DNA of 64,000 bases from Erpobdella octoculata (GCA_963978895.1 OZ022238.1:1593059-1657058), one strand, 5' to 3'. Positions 29,506 to 42,723 are shown, counted from the first letter of the stretch. The notes: generated by a model from the sequence alone, not told the origin. Made by a program: numbers and translations.

Positions 29506-29715
29506 GTTCCCGCTCACTCACCCGCTCCGCTCATTTTGTGACGGATTTCAATTTTTTTACTATATTTGATTCCCCTTGACTCTCAAGGTTGTGTGTAAAT
29601 ATCATTACGATCGGATGAATGGTGTAGCAATGCATAAAGGACATACATACATACATACACATACGCTTTAGGTAAACCTCTAAAAACCCCGGGCAACGCC
29701 GGGTGCCCCCGCTAG
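29138..29715. mobile_element. CTAG/hairpin element (unit 3)
   Basis: 578-bp array copy, essentially the unit 2 version. Confidence 0.55.
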
Positions 29716-29963
29716 TAGATATATATATTTATATATTTAGGTTTATATTAGTGTTTCTTTATCTTTCATGTTATATATACCCTTGGACAAAAAAATGACA
29801 GACAGGTCAGACAGACAAAAAAGCAAGTTAAGAAAAACATGGTAATAAGAAGCTGCCAATTTAAAAATATAGAGAATTTGTGAACAACAAAACTTTAAAC
29901 GGTTCACTTATTTATGGTTGATTATCTCTGTGTTTTTTTTTTAAATTTTTTATTAACAAAGAA

Positions 29964-31688
29964 TTAAAAAATAAAAGGACGTTCTGAAAGTGTTAAGGGA
30001 ATCACCTGTATAGGTTCGTTGACATACGCAAGAGACAAATAATCTAATTTAAAAATTAATTGCTGTCTATCAAGACCATGTTTTAATTCATTGTGTCTTT
30101 GAAAAAACGTCTTTTTAAGTCCTTGATCGTTTGAGTTTAATTTAACAAATTTTAGAATAACATCAGCTTCTGGAATCAAACATTTTGTATAGTGGTGATA
30201 TTTTTCATATGCAATTATTAGATGATTGACGATTAACCTGGTGTCAAAAAAAGAGCTTATATTTTGGAACAGAATAATTGAGACATAGCCGTGATTGGAT
30301 AATAATAATTCTTTCCATAGCCCGTCTTCCAATTTCATTCGAATCAGCATGTCTATCCAAAATCGTTTGTGTTTAGAATTCAAAATCACTTTAATAAACA
30401 TTTTCAAATCTTTTTTTTTAGGACCAATTTCGGACAATAAATAAATAAGATTCAACATTTGATAACCTAAATCATAACTTTGATAGGGATTGTACCAATA
30501 AAGTTTTCTAAACAAAAAATCAGTGATAACAGACATGTTATTTCTTATAATTGATTCATATTCTTTTTTGACAGTCATATTCGTCAAACGGCTAATGCAG
30601 TTTAAAAACGTTTCATTATTTCCAATAACGTTTTTCATGGTCACTAAAATTCCATCAAATGAAGAAAATTCACTTACAACTTCAGACCTTAAGTTTGTTT
30701 TTACTTCTCCACAACCAAAACGCAGCCCTAAATATTGAAAGCATCTTGAGTGCGTCCACCTTACAGAACCTTCAAACTTAGCAAATATTGAATTACTGAT
30801 ATCCAAATAAACTAATTTGGCTAATTTGTCTACCATTTGGTATATTAATTGTAAATTCATGTTATTAATTAACCAAAAACAATTGTTTTCACTCATATCA
30901 AGCCAGGTTAAATTGGACAGATATGATATTGAATCGACTAATTCTACCAATGATTCACCAACAAACGAATTTATAGCCAATTTTTCAAGATTAGGAAAGC
31001 GCGAAAATTTGTGTATTGTGTTTCTTGCATACCAACAACCAGATATTCTCAAAACTTTCAAATTTTCGCAAGGAAATACAAGTTTGAGATTATCAATTAG
31101 ATCCTCTTTCTGGACGGTTGCAATTCTACAAACACAACGCAAAGACAGATTTACTAATTTGGGGCACAACCACGAAAAACTATCATCTTTGTCCAGCATG
31201 TTAATACATTGACATATAACATCTAATTCTAATTCTTTTAAATTTGAAGACGAAAACGGATTTTGCCAAAAGTGATGAAACAATTTTTCTGACAGACTTA
31301 ATAATGTATTAAGAAAACTACGGTTGTCAATGGAACGAAAAGAATTTTCTTCAAATGAAATACGAGTTAATTTTCCTCTGCTCGCAATGATTTCTAAAGG
31401 CTGGATAATATGGTTGAATGTAACATCTTTTAGGATTATTTCATTCATGTGATCAAATTTCAAAAATAATGGTAATATGTATTCATGATGTAATCCCAAT
31501 CCCAAATTCTGACTTCTTAAATATATTTCTCTAAAAAAATGGGATGACAGTTCTACATTATTTTTAACCCTATAAGGAAGACAACTGAATTTATAAGATG
31601 GTTCCAAAAATGTTTCCTTGAAGTTGAATACGATAAAATCAAGGCATGATTTTTTCAAAGTCATTTGCTGATGTGGGTAAATATACAA
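29964..31688 (-). CDS. LRR protein with BC-box and Cul2-box, ZYG11/ZER1-like (unit 3)
   Basis: Intact 574-codon copy. It differs from the unit 2 protein by C272W within an LRR segment (plus-strand AAACAAAAA to AACCAAAAA near 30872). Upstream (TA)n and downstream AATAAA/poly-A are as in unit 2. Confidence 0.7.
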   Translation of the reverse strand: MYIYPHQQMTLKKSCLDFIVFNFKETFLEPSYKFSCLPYRVKNNVELSSHFFREIYLRSQNLGLGLHHEYILPLFLKFDHMNEIILKDVTFNHIIQPLEIIASRGKLTRISFEENSFRSIDNRSFLNTLLSLSEKLFHHFWQNPFSSSNLKELELDVICQCINMLDKDDSFSWLCPKLVNLSLRCVCRIATVQKEDLIDNLKLVFPCENLKVLRISGCWYARNTIHKFSRFPNLEKLAINSFVGESLVELVDSISYLSNLTWLDMSENNCFWLINNMNLQLIYQMVDKLAKLVYLDISNSIFAKFEGSVRWTHSRCFQYLGLRFGCGEVKTNLRSEVVSEFSSFDGILVTMKNVIGNNETFLNCISRLTNMTVKKEYESIIRNNMSVITDFLFRKLYWYNPYQSYDLGYQMLNLIYLLSEIGPKKKDLKMFIKVILNSKHKRFWIDMLIRMKLEDGLWKELLLSNHGYVSIILFQNISSFFDTRLIVNHLIIAYEKYHHYTKCLIPEADVILKFVKLNSNDQGLKKTFFQRHNELKHGLDRQQLIFKLDYLSLAYVNEPIQVIPLTLSERPFIF

Positions 31689-31810
31689 TGTTTTAAATTT
31701 GTTGTTAAACTTATTTAAATAGAAAACAATCTTTATAATTAATATTAATAGGATGTATATAAGCTAAATAAAATTACCACTGAGCTCTTTATCCAACAAA
31801 AAATAAACAA

Positions 31811-33304
<1,494 letters not shown>

Positions 33305-33939
33305 TTCGTTGACTCTCGTTCGAATACTTTGACAGTTCCACTGTAAAATGGTAAGGCTGCTGTCCATGTTTGGTTTTTTGAATTGGTTTATACCGTTTTC
33401 TAGAGGATTCAAATTTTAAGATTCGGAAACCTCCATATCTCCAGGGTACGCCTGAAAGCCATTGTATTTAAGGATGTTATTGAACATTTTTATAATGGTT
33501 TTCATTACAGCTTTCAAGGGCATTTGTGGTATGTCTTTTGTTATTTCCTGAATCTCCTCGACAAGCCCCTGTATCGTTGGCAAGCTCATTGGTTAATCAC
33601 GTTTTTCTGTCTTTTTTCATTTTTGATGCTTTCTTCTCTTCTTTTTTGTTTTTAGTAATAGCTTGTTTTTCTTTATTATGAGTTTGTGTGACAGGCGTTT
33701 TCTTTTCAGAACCGCTCTTTTTTGGTGTGTTTTTGGACATTTGTTCTAGCTTTTTCTGTGCTGTATTTTGTTTTTGGTAAAAGGCTTTTTTGTCACAACC
33801 TTTTTCAAGGCAGCGGCATAAGAAATACCTTCCTTCGCAACAGCTGAATTGACTTTCATGGAGAAAACATATTTTGGACAGGCCTTACTTCCTGTGCAAT
33901 GTCCATTCTTTCCACAGCTTGCGCATACACGAGGGCGTT
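33305..33939 (-). pseudogene. Antisense LINE gag/endonuclease fragment (unit 3)
   Basis: Array copy, unit 1 variant type. Confidence 0.65.
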
Positions 33940-33956
33940 CTTTTTTCTCGTTTTCC

Positions 33957-34227
33957 TTTGCTTTCCCGATCCCGGACGCTTTCCCGCCCTTGGTCGCTTT
34001 ACTTTTCCCGCTCGCTTTTTTGCTCTCAATTGTTATTTTTGTTCCCTTTTGCTTTCCCGTTCCGGTTTCCGCTCACTTTCTAATTCCCGTTTCCGCTCGC
34101 TTCCCGCTCCGCTCTGCTCATTTTGTGACCGATTTCAATTTGTTTTCACTTTAATTGTCTCCCATTGCCTCTCAAGCTTGTATAAACATTGCATTACGAT
34201 CGGATGAATGATGAAGCAATGCATAAA
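33957..34227 (+). repeat. Pyrimidine-rich CTAG-family element, partial (unit 3/4 junction)
   Basis: Fourth array copy, same variant type as the unit 1/2 junction. Confidence 0.7.
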
Positions 34228-36443
34228 GGACTAAGATACTTACATAATCTTATTTATATATATATAGATTTCGATAAAATACTCAAACAACAATAAGAAG
34301 ATATCTACCACGACCAATGCTGACAAAACCAAAGAAGCCATTCTTAAAATGCTTTGCACACTGGATCCTTTGCCATCGGTATATTCACTCTCCATGAAGA
34401 GATTTTACTATGATGATGGTAACAGTTTTTTATTTAACAAATAATTCAACTCTCCTAATATACTGCCCAACATGCTAAAATAAACAGAACAAAGCTGATT
34501 CCACTCTGGTGAACACTCTTGCTCATAACTCTGTCCAAGAGTAGACATAACTACAGAATCACGTAGCGTGCTACTCTGTGACTTTTGTTCTTTTTGGTAT
34601 GGGTTGTAGCAATGGTTCATCTATTATCTCGACTTCATTCACTTTTTTATTTAATTTTATTTAATACATTCATATTTAAATTTAAATTGCGGATCGTAAC
34701 TTCCTAATCACTTGGCTGGCTTAAGTGTAAATAAGGTAAAAATCCTGCCAAAAATTCTAGTGGGGGGGCTTAAATTTTTAGTGGGGGGGCTGCAGCCCCC
34801 CAGCCCCCCGCTAGCTACGGGCCTGAGTATGCATTGTATAATTTCAGCTTATTGATTTTCATTTAAAAACATTAAAATAATTGTAAAAACAACTATTTTT
34901 CACAATGTGTTTTTCCATTTCATCAGTGTAACCTAAAAAAATTATACTCACAAAACATTGATCAGAGTTGGTACCAAATTAGAGCTCTGCACGGATGTGT
35001 TCTGCGCGGGACTTTATATAAAGGTTATCAAACGGATCGGGCCAGACCAAAATTAGCATGGGTCAAGGCTATTTAGCTGAGACATGGGTTTTTGTGGTAA
35101 TAAAAATGAACAGGACCGGGCTTGGGATTTTGTATCTATATAACAATTCAGGTTTAAAAAAATAAATAAGCACATTTGGTAAGGCTGCTTTACACCAATA
35201 TTAACACAAGTTTAAGAAATAGTTCAAGACAACCCAGTAACTGCAGTGACATAGCTAGAGTTTTTGGCGCCCTGGGCAAAGTCTAAGGAATAAGCCCCTA
35301 GAAAATCATATCTGTAAATTTTTCCACCAAACAGAGCTGATGATTTGGCGCAGCAATTGTAGTAAGTATTTTCCAAAATTTTTAATAAATTTTTTGAAAA
35401 GTTACTACGACTACCCCCTCCCCGGCTATCCGCTATTTATGGAAAAAAATATAGCATTAAAAAAATAAAATTTTGGAATTTGTGGGTTTCATAAACTTTT
35501 TTGGACCCCCCCCCCCCGAGGGGTTGATTCCTTGAAAAAATTTTTGAATTTTTGCGTATTTTTGAATTTTTTTAATTTTTGCGTATTTTGGAATTTTTGT
35601 GTTATTTGGATTTTTTGAAATTTTTGTTTAAATTCCAAGGGTGTACGAGGAATTTTTTGAGTGGTCAACCCTCGGCCCCCTCGTCCCGGTGGCTCTGAAA
35701 CCACACTGCTTGAAAACTGTCACATAACTGTAATGCAAATTAAACCGCTTGTGGGGACCAGCACTTTGAACGCATCGCAATCTCAAGAAGCAAATTAACA
35801 GGTTAGAACTAATAAACCATTCATGAATGTGCACAAAATTGTAAAAATAATTAATAAATATTGTTCACTACCAACTTTTTCTTAAGAGAAAAACTTTGAC
35901 TCATGCAAGCAGAATGATAAATCTAACTAACAAAAATCTAAATTTGTTGAGAATAGTTGAGATCAAGTATTAAAACAAAAATAAAATTTTCTGCGGGCGC
36001 CCATGATATTAGGACATCCATTGTGCTGCATGGTCAACACTTTCCCATGTGTGTTTGCTGGTGTGCGCTCTCATCCTACAGCGTAGCCGAGCAACATTAT
36101 ATCTTTACTGACATTATATTTGTACTGAAAATATATTTTTAACTGACAATATAAATTGTACCAGCAATATATTTTTAACTGACAATATAAGCTGTACCGA
36201 CAATACCTTCATTTGTAACTGACAATATAAGCTGTACCGACAATACCTTAATTTGTAACTGACAATACCTTCATTTGTAACTGACAATATAAGTTGTATC
36301 GACAGTGTGTCAAATAGTGTGTGGTGCTCGACCACCACACCCCCGTCCCGACGGGCCTGCTTGTAACTTTTGAATAGATGCACTGCACCGGATCATTGAG
36401 TCAACCTCTCCTCTGGCCGTCGGGTAACTGCTGGCACTGCTGG

Positions 36444-36766
36444 CAGTGACATAGCGATGGAGGCAGAGGGGGACATTTTCCCCCGGGCGAAAGGCTTTGG
36501 GGCGCCAAAGAGCAAAAGGAGGGACAACAATTTTACAAAATTTTAGTCATTTTTAAACATATAAAATGAACAAATTGTATTTTTGCACAATTTCACACAA
36601 GTGATTTCCAAAATTTTCTTGAGGAGGGGGCTCACCGAGCCCCGGATATAGCTCGGGTGTCTTCGGTCCCCTTGGATTTGGTCGTCCAATTGGGAGGACA
36701 GTGGAAGATGGGGGCACATTTTGTATACCTTGCCACCGGGCGCCAGATACCCTCGCTACGCTACTG
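36444..36766. mobile_element. hAT-type MITE (unit 4)
   Basis: Array copy in the truncated unit, unchanged. Confidence 0.87.
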
Positions 36767-38188
36767 ACTGCTGGCGCCTTCATTTTGATCAGACGTAGAC
36801 TCCGTTTTGACGTGAGCTAGATTCAGCTAGATAGATCATTTCCCTGTTTGTTGCCGAGAAGCTTCTGATGTCAGTATAAATTTTGTTGCTTTCGTTGCAT
36901 GTCTCGGAAACGCTTCTCGGTCGGGTTGCAATTTCGAACGGAGAATCTTCCATGTTTGCGTCCTGTCACCAATGTAGATACTTGAGTCAAATTCTACAAA
37001 CGGAATCAGGTTAACTTCACAGAGATATAAAAAGTGTTGCACTGACTAATAACTAGCAAATAATAAATGTAATAATAAATTAATTACATGTTTTTACAGT
37101 ACACAATCTACGCTGTCGATCAGTATATCTTTGGCAGACTCCTCGTCTCCAAACTGTGTTTCCGTTTTTTATCTCTGTGGCATCCGGTGCGTCCATATAA
37201 ATAGTATCGGTTTTTTCAGAAATTAGAAATGGTGCTTGGCTACAAGCGTCTTCACAATTTTAGGTAACGATTCTTGATATTCTGATAAAGGTTCTGGGAT
37301 AGGAAACTTTTAAAATTACTTTTTGGGAGCTCATTAGCTGAAGATGACGATAATCTTAAAGTCTTTTTCGCGCCTGTTGAATTCGAAGCAGATTTGCTAT
37401 TGTCTGAATTGTTTAAAAATTCCACAAAATCTGAGAAGAGACTGTCCAAGTTGAAGTTTTATTTTATAAGTCATTTTAACTGGAGTAGCGTTTTTTCTTT
37501 TAGACGTCTCACAGCTCAGAGGTATGTGAAACGTCTCTTTCAGACTTACCAAGAATATTTCATTTTTGTCGATTGTTATCCCGATGAGGCCCTCGATTGA
37601 AAACTCCGATTGATAATGCAGGCCATTTTTACAAAGTAGAGTTATTGTTTCTGACAATAGTGTCTTAACTTCTTAACTCTCACCTGGTCAGCCTTAAGGA
37701 CCAGGTAGAGAAAAAATAATTACTATTTAATTCATATAGAAAATTATTCAAATATTTTCTAAACCTTAAAATTAAAACAAAGACAGTAGCAGGAGAGTTG
37801 TATAGGTAAATAATTAGGCACTTATACTAATCTTAACAAGCTAGTAAGTTTTAAAAATCTATTCAATAATATGAGATATGTAAAACAATATACGTAAAAT
37901 AGTATTTGCAATATTATTTAGAGTCTAAGATAAATATTGAGCATCAATACTCATATTAAAAAAGTAGAAAGTTACTTTAGGTGGTAATCATAATAATAAT
38001 AATTTGTTTATATAGCACCAGATTGAAAGTCTGATGCACTCATAAAGGTTTCTATGAACATTTTTAAGTAATATGTTCTGAGTTCAAATTTTAAAATATT
38101 TTCCGTAAACTAAAACTAAAAAAAATATAGTTTGTGCCCATCTCTGAGAAAGAGTTATAACACAAACCAATTAATCTTGTGACATGAG

Positions 38189-38275
38189 TTGGTCTAGTGA
38201 CTCTTGTGACTCTAGTGGTTTAGAGACCGGCTTGAGTATCCATACTATCCGGGTTCGATTCCAGGTTTGGGCACT
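38189..38275 (+). repeat. tRNA-derived SINE head (unit 4)
   Basis: Array copy, B box at 38252-38262, lying 80 bp from the end of the array. Confidence 0.6.
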
Positions 38276-38354
38276 TTTAAACAGATTTGAAGAAAATAAA
38301 ATAAAATTATAGACAATATTGAACAACATAAGTATTTATTGTTGTACAAATATT

Positions 38355-38606
38355 TCACTTAATCCGTTTAGTCATTAATAATATATATTAGCGCTAAGAT
38401 CCCTTTCCAAAATTATGAAAATTGTACTAGCTAAACTTGACCCAACCCCTACCTGAACCCGAAGGTTTTTAATTTTGAAACCCGAAATTTTAAAAATCAA
38501 AAACCTGAAACCGATTTTTGACAAATTGATAACCCGAACCCGATTTTTGGAAAAATGAAAATTCAAGAACCCGACCCCAAAAAGTTCTACCCGTGACATC
38601 CCTAAT
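38355..38606. other. Sequence at the array edge, no gene
   Basis: Single-copy sequence with repeated AACCCGA/ACCCGATTTTTG motifs. GTGACATCCCTAATT at the right is, on the minus strand, an AGGGATGTCAC motif that resembles some transposon ends. Too degenerate to classify. Confidence 0.4.
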
Positions 38607-38607
38607 T

Positions 38608-38613
38608 GTGTGT

Positions 38614-38706
<93 letters not shown>
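38608..38706. repeat. (TG)n microsatellite
   Basis: About 99 bp of TG dinucleotide with one TATG interruption near the start. Confidence 0.97.
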
Positions 38707-38707
<1 letters not shown>

Positions 38708-38903
38708 TCTAAAAACCTTTGGCAATGCCCCATAATTCTGCTAGTTCTCATAATTGCCATGAAGCTTGCTCTATGCTCCAAGTTTCAGTTTGATTGGATG
38801 ACTGGATGTTTGTTAATTAACAATTTTAATATTTTTAAATATTGAATCAAGCAATCAAAACCGGTGAAGTAAATAAAGTAATATAATAATTTACTCTACA
38901 GAG

Positions 38904-39856
38904 ATGGAGCCAAATATTCAAAGGTACGTCGTTCTCCCCGCTGAATGGACCGGTGTAGTGGTATATACCTACCCACAGCTGGGAATCGTAGCGACAGAAG
39001 TGGAAAGTATAGCTGAAATGGGTCTCCTTCTTGGTCATTTATATACTCCAGTTGGTGAAGGTATGTTGGTTTTAACAAGTGAACTGTTTGTTAAAAACTT
39101 AGTTTTTCACAAATCCTTTATATTTTGTAATTTGGCAGCTAATTTTTTGCAATTCATTTTTTGATGATAATAATAAGTCTGTAAAATAGAACAGTATTGA
39201 CTACAATCTTATAAATACGTCAAGTAAGTGAGGATTGAAAATATAAGAAGCTTTTGAATCAACGTGGAAAATACAAAGTATTTATTATAAATTTAAAAAT
39301 TAAGTTTCACTTTCTTTGAATAAACTAAAAACTGATAGTTCATTTCAAGCGGGTACGGAAAAGCGACCGAGAGCGAAAGAATGAGCAGGAAAGGGAACGA
39401 AAGAGCAAGCGGGGAAGGAAGAGAAAAGCACCGGCCAACGCCGGGTAACCCACCAGTAATTAGATGAAAATGTTATGGTAGAATGCAAATTGGTTAAACT
39501 AATGTCAGTGCACATAAATAATTTTATTCTTTAAACTTAAATTTTTTTAGGTCTCTCATGGGTTGAGTTTTCAAATAGTTTTGGATATGTTGTTGCAAAG
39601 GTCAATGGAATTCCATACAAGAAGGAAGCATTTTTTGGATGATATTGTCAACAACTCTCATTGTCCTCCTTTCGAACACATTCCATATCAAGAACATTAT
39701 TTTGGATATTCTGGATATGTGTGCCGCCGTTGTGGTTTCATCTTTGCCATTGGTGATTTGCTGGCTTGTGTATATAAACATTTGAGAGAACATAATATAG
39801 TAGGCTTTGATGAGTTACATAATGCATATATAAGTGATCAACACCTACCACATTGA
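38904..39856 (+). pseudogene. Two-exon C2H2-like small protein gene with a frameshift
   Basis: Exon 1 (38904-39060) starts ATGGAGCC, encodes 52 codons and ends GAAG|GTATGT. The intron is 39061-39550, ending TTTTTTTAG. Exon 2 (39551-39856), read in the spliced phase, is protein-like for about 30 codons (SWVEFSNSFGYVVAKVNG), then stops at 39640 just after six Ts (39631-39636). The continuing frame carries a C2H2-like finger: CRRC, then HLREH 15 residues on, ending at TGA 39856. One base too many in the T run separates the halves, so this is either a recent pseudogene or an assembly error. ATTAAA lies about 20 nt after the stop. A TTTACTCTACAG just before the ATG may be an acceptor, so upstream exons are possible. 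Product not recognised. Confidence 0.55.
39340..39457 (-). repeat. Degenerate CTAG-family element in the intron
   Basis: CAAGCGGGTACGGAAAAGCG with purine repeats (complement of CGCTTTCCCG), ending in CCGGCCAACGCCGGGTAACCC, the degraded hairpin of the family. It lies wholly inside the intron of the C2H2-like gene. Confidence 0.5.
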
Positions 39857-39889
39857 CAATATTGCTATTGTGTCATTAAAATGTGACCT

Positions 39890-40532
39890 CAGTATATTTT
39901 CAACTGTTTTTGAAATATTGATTTTGGAAAAGTGGAGATAGTTTGGCACCCGAATTTCATTATGCTAAACAATGCACACTGTTTCAGAGAGAGATGCAAA
40001 AATAAAAAAAGAGCGTTTGGCAGCAGACTAGCGGGCAGCAGAATTAAAGGCTTTAGCTTGACTAGTTGATGTAATGGCTTTTTCAGGGCTGCCAAGAGGG
40101 TGAGGCAGTGATAATCCCCCGAGCCCGTACTTTTTGACTTTTTGGTGGGCACGTGTCTAAAGAAATTTTGAAAAATTTAGGAAAACAAAGTTAAGAAGTC
40201 TTTTCGACTACCCACTCGTGCATGAGGACAGTACGGCGCATTCAAACGGTTTATATATTTGTCAGATCATAGGTTGGGCAAGGACATTGTGATATGATTG
40301 GCCGAAGCGGATTTTCAGCTTTATGTGTTTTAACAGTTCCATACAAATATTCCATAGAGTTTTGTGATCAAAGAATTAACTTTTTTTCTGATATTGTTAG
40401 TAGGATCTTTTGTAATTTTTTTTTAATTTGGTAATATCGGAAACAATCCCATCTAGTTTCTCCAAATAATCTGAGTAATTCATAATAACGTAGCACTGAA
40501 ACTTGTCTGCTCTGAGTACTATTATATCACTA
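39890..40532. other. Intergenic, no gene seen
   Basis: No convincing frame. AGTCTTTTCGACTACCCACT near 40198 recalls a motif of the R1 repeat family; the rest is unclassified. Confidence 0.4.
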
Positions 40533-40690
40533 CTAGAGTTAGCCCGTCAAAAATGACGGATTTTTTAAAATTTAATTATATGTTCTTTTCTGATTGCAGT
40601 ACCACTTTTTTTTATCGTTGAGACTGTCATTACACGCCTGCGCTCACTAATTTTTATCAACTGCTGATTGCTGACCCGTGCGGCCGCCGA
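40533..40690 (-). mobile_element. Second Helitron-like 3' end
   Basis: Read on the minus strand: hairpin CCGTCA-TTTT-TGACGG (40559-40544), seven bases, CTAG (40536-40533), then T. A related stretch follows at 41020-41090 and resumes at 41411 (TTACACGCCTGCGCTCA in both), so two family copies lie here and the second is interrupted by 41091-41410. Confidence 0.4.
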
Positions 40691-41093
40691 GTTAAGCGTA
40701 ATTGCTAACATACATACACAGTGGTTTTGTTCGTCCCAAGGATTGGTGTTTTAAAATTACGATGTATTTTGGATACATTTGATAAAATAGTCAACAAAAA
40801 CCAAATGACATTTGATAACCATAAAAAATATTTTTTGTATATATAAGCAACTTTAATGAAATTTTTTTATTGTGAATAAATTTTCAGTTTACTAAAGTAT
40901 TTCATATAAATTCAAAGGATGTGAAAATTAAAGAGTGCAATAATTAGTTATTAAAGAATTTCAGTATACACGACATTTCTTGTGAATTGACGGCCATCGT
41001 TGAGAAGTGGTCCTTGGTTCTGAGATTTTTTTAAATCTCATTATATAATATTTTTCGATTGCAGCGCATCTTCTTTTGATCTCTAAGACTGAG

Positions 41094-41136
41094 CATGGAC
41101 GTCTGTATAATAGGTGCTATTATACAGACGTCCATG
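41094..41136. repeat. Perfect 20-bp-arm palindrome
   Basis: Left arm CATGGACGTCTGTATAATAG (41094-41113), 3-nt loop GTG, right arm its exact reverse complement (41117-41136). The end of the right arm forms the target duplication of the adjacent retroposon. Confidence 0.95.
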
Positions 41137-41137
41137 G

Positions 41138-41320
41138 TAACTCCGCCTCGCTAATTGCGAGCAAGTCCCAAGCCTGGAGAAAGGAGGAGGGAATAGAAAA
41201 AAGGATCAAATTCTGATCCACGACAGGAAGTACTTAAGTGCTTCCTTCATACAGCCATTAGAGTCTTAAAACATCTGGTGTAAAGGACTATAAACTATTA
41301 TAAAAAAAAATAAAAAAAAA
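41138..41320 (+). mobile_element. Small retroposon with poly-A tail and 12-bp target duplication
   Basis: A 183-bp body ending TATTATAAAAAAAAATAAAAAAAAA is flanked by the identical AGACGTCCATGG at 41126-41137 and 41321-41332. The tail and duplication show target-primed retroposition; the body looks like the 3' end of a LINE or SINE, family unknown. It encodes nothing. Confidence 0.75.
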
Positions 41321-41349
41321 AGACGTCCATGGACTGAGAGTGTATATAG

Positions 41350-41381
41350 CAAGGATATCTTGTTATATCAAGACATCCTTG
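41350..41381. repeat. Near-perfect foldback
   Basis: Arms CAAGGATATCTTG (41350-41362) and CAAGACATCCTTG (41369-41381) pair with one mismatch around a 6-nt loop. It may belong to the same foldback element as 41094-41136. Confidence 0.8.
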
Positions 41382-41662
41382 GTATATAGGTACAATTGCA
41401 TAATAACTTTTATTACACGCCTGCGCTCAATAAATTCTTACGTGCACATCGATTGTAAGATGAAGATGGTTCATCTTACGTATTTTCGTGATATTTGTTT
41501 GTTTTATATATGTATGTGTATATATGTATATTTGTGCTCTTGTGACATTGTGTGTGCGTATAATTTTTTCTATCATTAATATATGTATATATGTATGTTT
41601 GGGTATATGTATGTGTGTATGTATATGTATATGCATGTATATATACATATGTATATATATAA

Positions 41663-42450
41663 CTAGCGGGGTTACCCGGCGTTGCCCGGGGTTTTTAGAG
41701 GTTTTTCTAATGTTTGTCCCTCTCGCTCCCGTTTCTTTCTCCACTTTCCCGTTTTCGTCGCGTTCCCGGTCGCTTTTCCGCTCTCGATCGTTTTCCAGCT
41801 CCCGGTCGCTTTCCCGCTCAGAAGTTTTGTTATCGATTTTCTCTCTTGCTCGCGTTTCCTTCCAAGCTTGCTCTCCCGATTCCAGTCGCTTTCCGCGTTC
41901 CCGGTCGCTTTCCGCGTTCCCGGTCACTTTCCCGTTCCCGGTCGCTTTCCCGTTCCCGGTCGCTTTCCCGTTCCCGGTCGCTTTCCCGTTCCCGGTCGCT
42001 TTCCCGTTCCCGGTCGCTTTCCCGTTCCCGCTCACGCTTGCTCTCCCGTTCCCGGTCATGCTTGCTCTCCCATTCCCGGTCACGGTTGCTCTCCCGTTCC
42101 CGTCCCCGTTCACGCTCATTTTTTCTTTTCCATTCTTTCATAACTTCTGTTAGCCTATAAAACGTAAAATAGATTTGCTAAGACTATATATATATATATG
42201 AATGTTTGTGGGTTAGTTTGACTATTATAGAAACGGGAAAGCGACCCGGAACGGACAGCGAGTGGGAGCGGGAATGCGACACGGAACGGACAGCGAGCGG
42301 GAGCGGGAATGCGACCGGCAGCGGGAAAACGACCGAAAACGGGAAAGCGAACAGGAGTGGGAAAGCAGGTGGGAAAGGAAACGGGAGAGAAAGAGACAAA
42401 CATTAGAAAAACCTCTAAAAAACCCGGGCAACGCCGGGTATCTCCGCTAG
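41663..42450. mobile_element. CTAG/hairpin element pair with 18-bp minisatellite
   Basis: The left end is CTAGCGGGGTTACCCGGCG and the right end is ...GGGTATCTCCGCTAG in inverse orientation. 41930-42030 holds near-perfect GGTCGCTTTCCCGTTCCC 18-mers; 42230-42370 holds the complement-type purine repeat. The unique centre (about 42120-42230) suggests two inverted copies facing outward. All long Arg/Ser- or Val/Ala/Phe/Pro-rich frames across it are repeat artefacts. Confidence 0.6.
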
Positions 42451-42539
42451 TACATACATAAACACAGACACAGACACACATACATGCACATACACATACA
42501 TACATACACATACATACATACGCACATACATATATATAT

Positions 42540-42686
42540 AGTTCCCGCTCGCTCACCCGCTCCGCTCCGCTCATTTTGTGACGGATTTCAAAAATTTTTT
42601 CTCTATATTTGATTCCCCTTGACTCTCAAGATTGTGTGAAAATTTCATTACGATCGGATGAATGGTGTAGCAATGCATAAACGCCA
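42540..42686 (+). repeat. CTAG-family tail
   Basis: GTTCCCGCTCGCTCACCCGC to GCAATGCATAAA, separated from the body by ACATACATA-type microsatellite (42450-42530). Corresponds to 6895-7027 in the array. Confidence 0.65.
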
Positions 42687-42723
42687 TTAACATATATACA
42701 TATATACATACAAACATTCATTT

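Larger units (their letters stand above)
34007..38354. repeat. Tandem unit 4, truncated
   Basis: Last unit, 4348 bp. Identity with the other units stops after 38354; the others continue into a CTAG-family element (GCCCGGGGATTTT at 4355). It lacks the LRR gene, the TA tract and the LINE fragments. Private changes include a 12-C run near 35506-35517, an 8-bp deletion near 37703 and a substitution at about 36870. Confidence 0.96.

Noticed and set aside
38375..38725. His/Thr-rich 116-codon minus frame
   Set aside because: Mostly (TG)n read in antisense.
41427..42153. Long overlapping frames (148-230 codons) on both strands
   Set aside because: The 18-bp repeat is stop-free in several frames; no domain, start context or splice signal.
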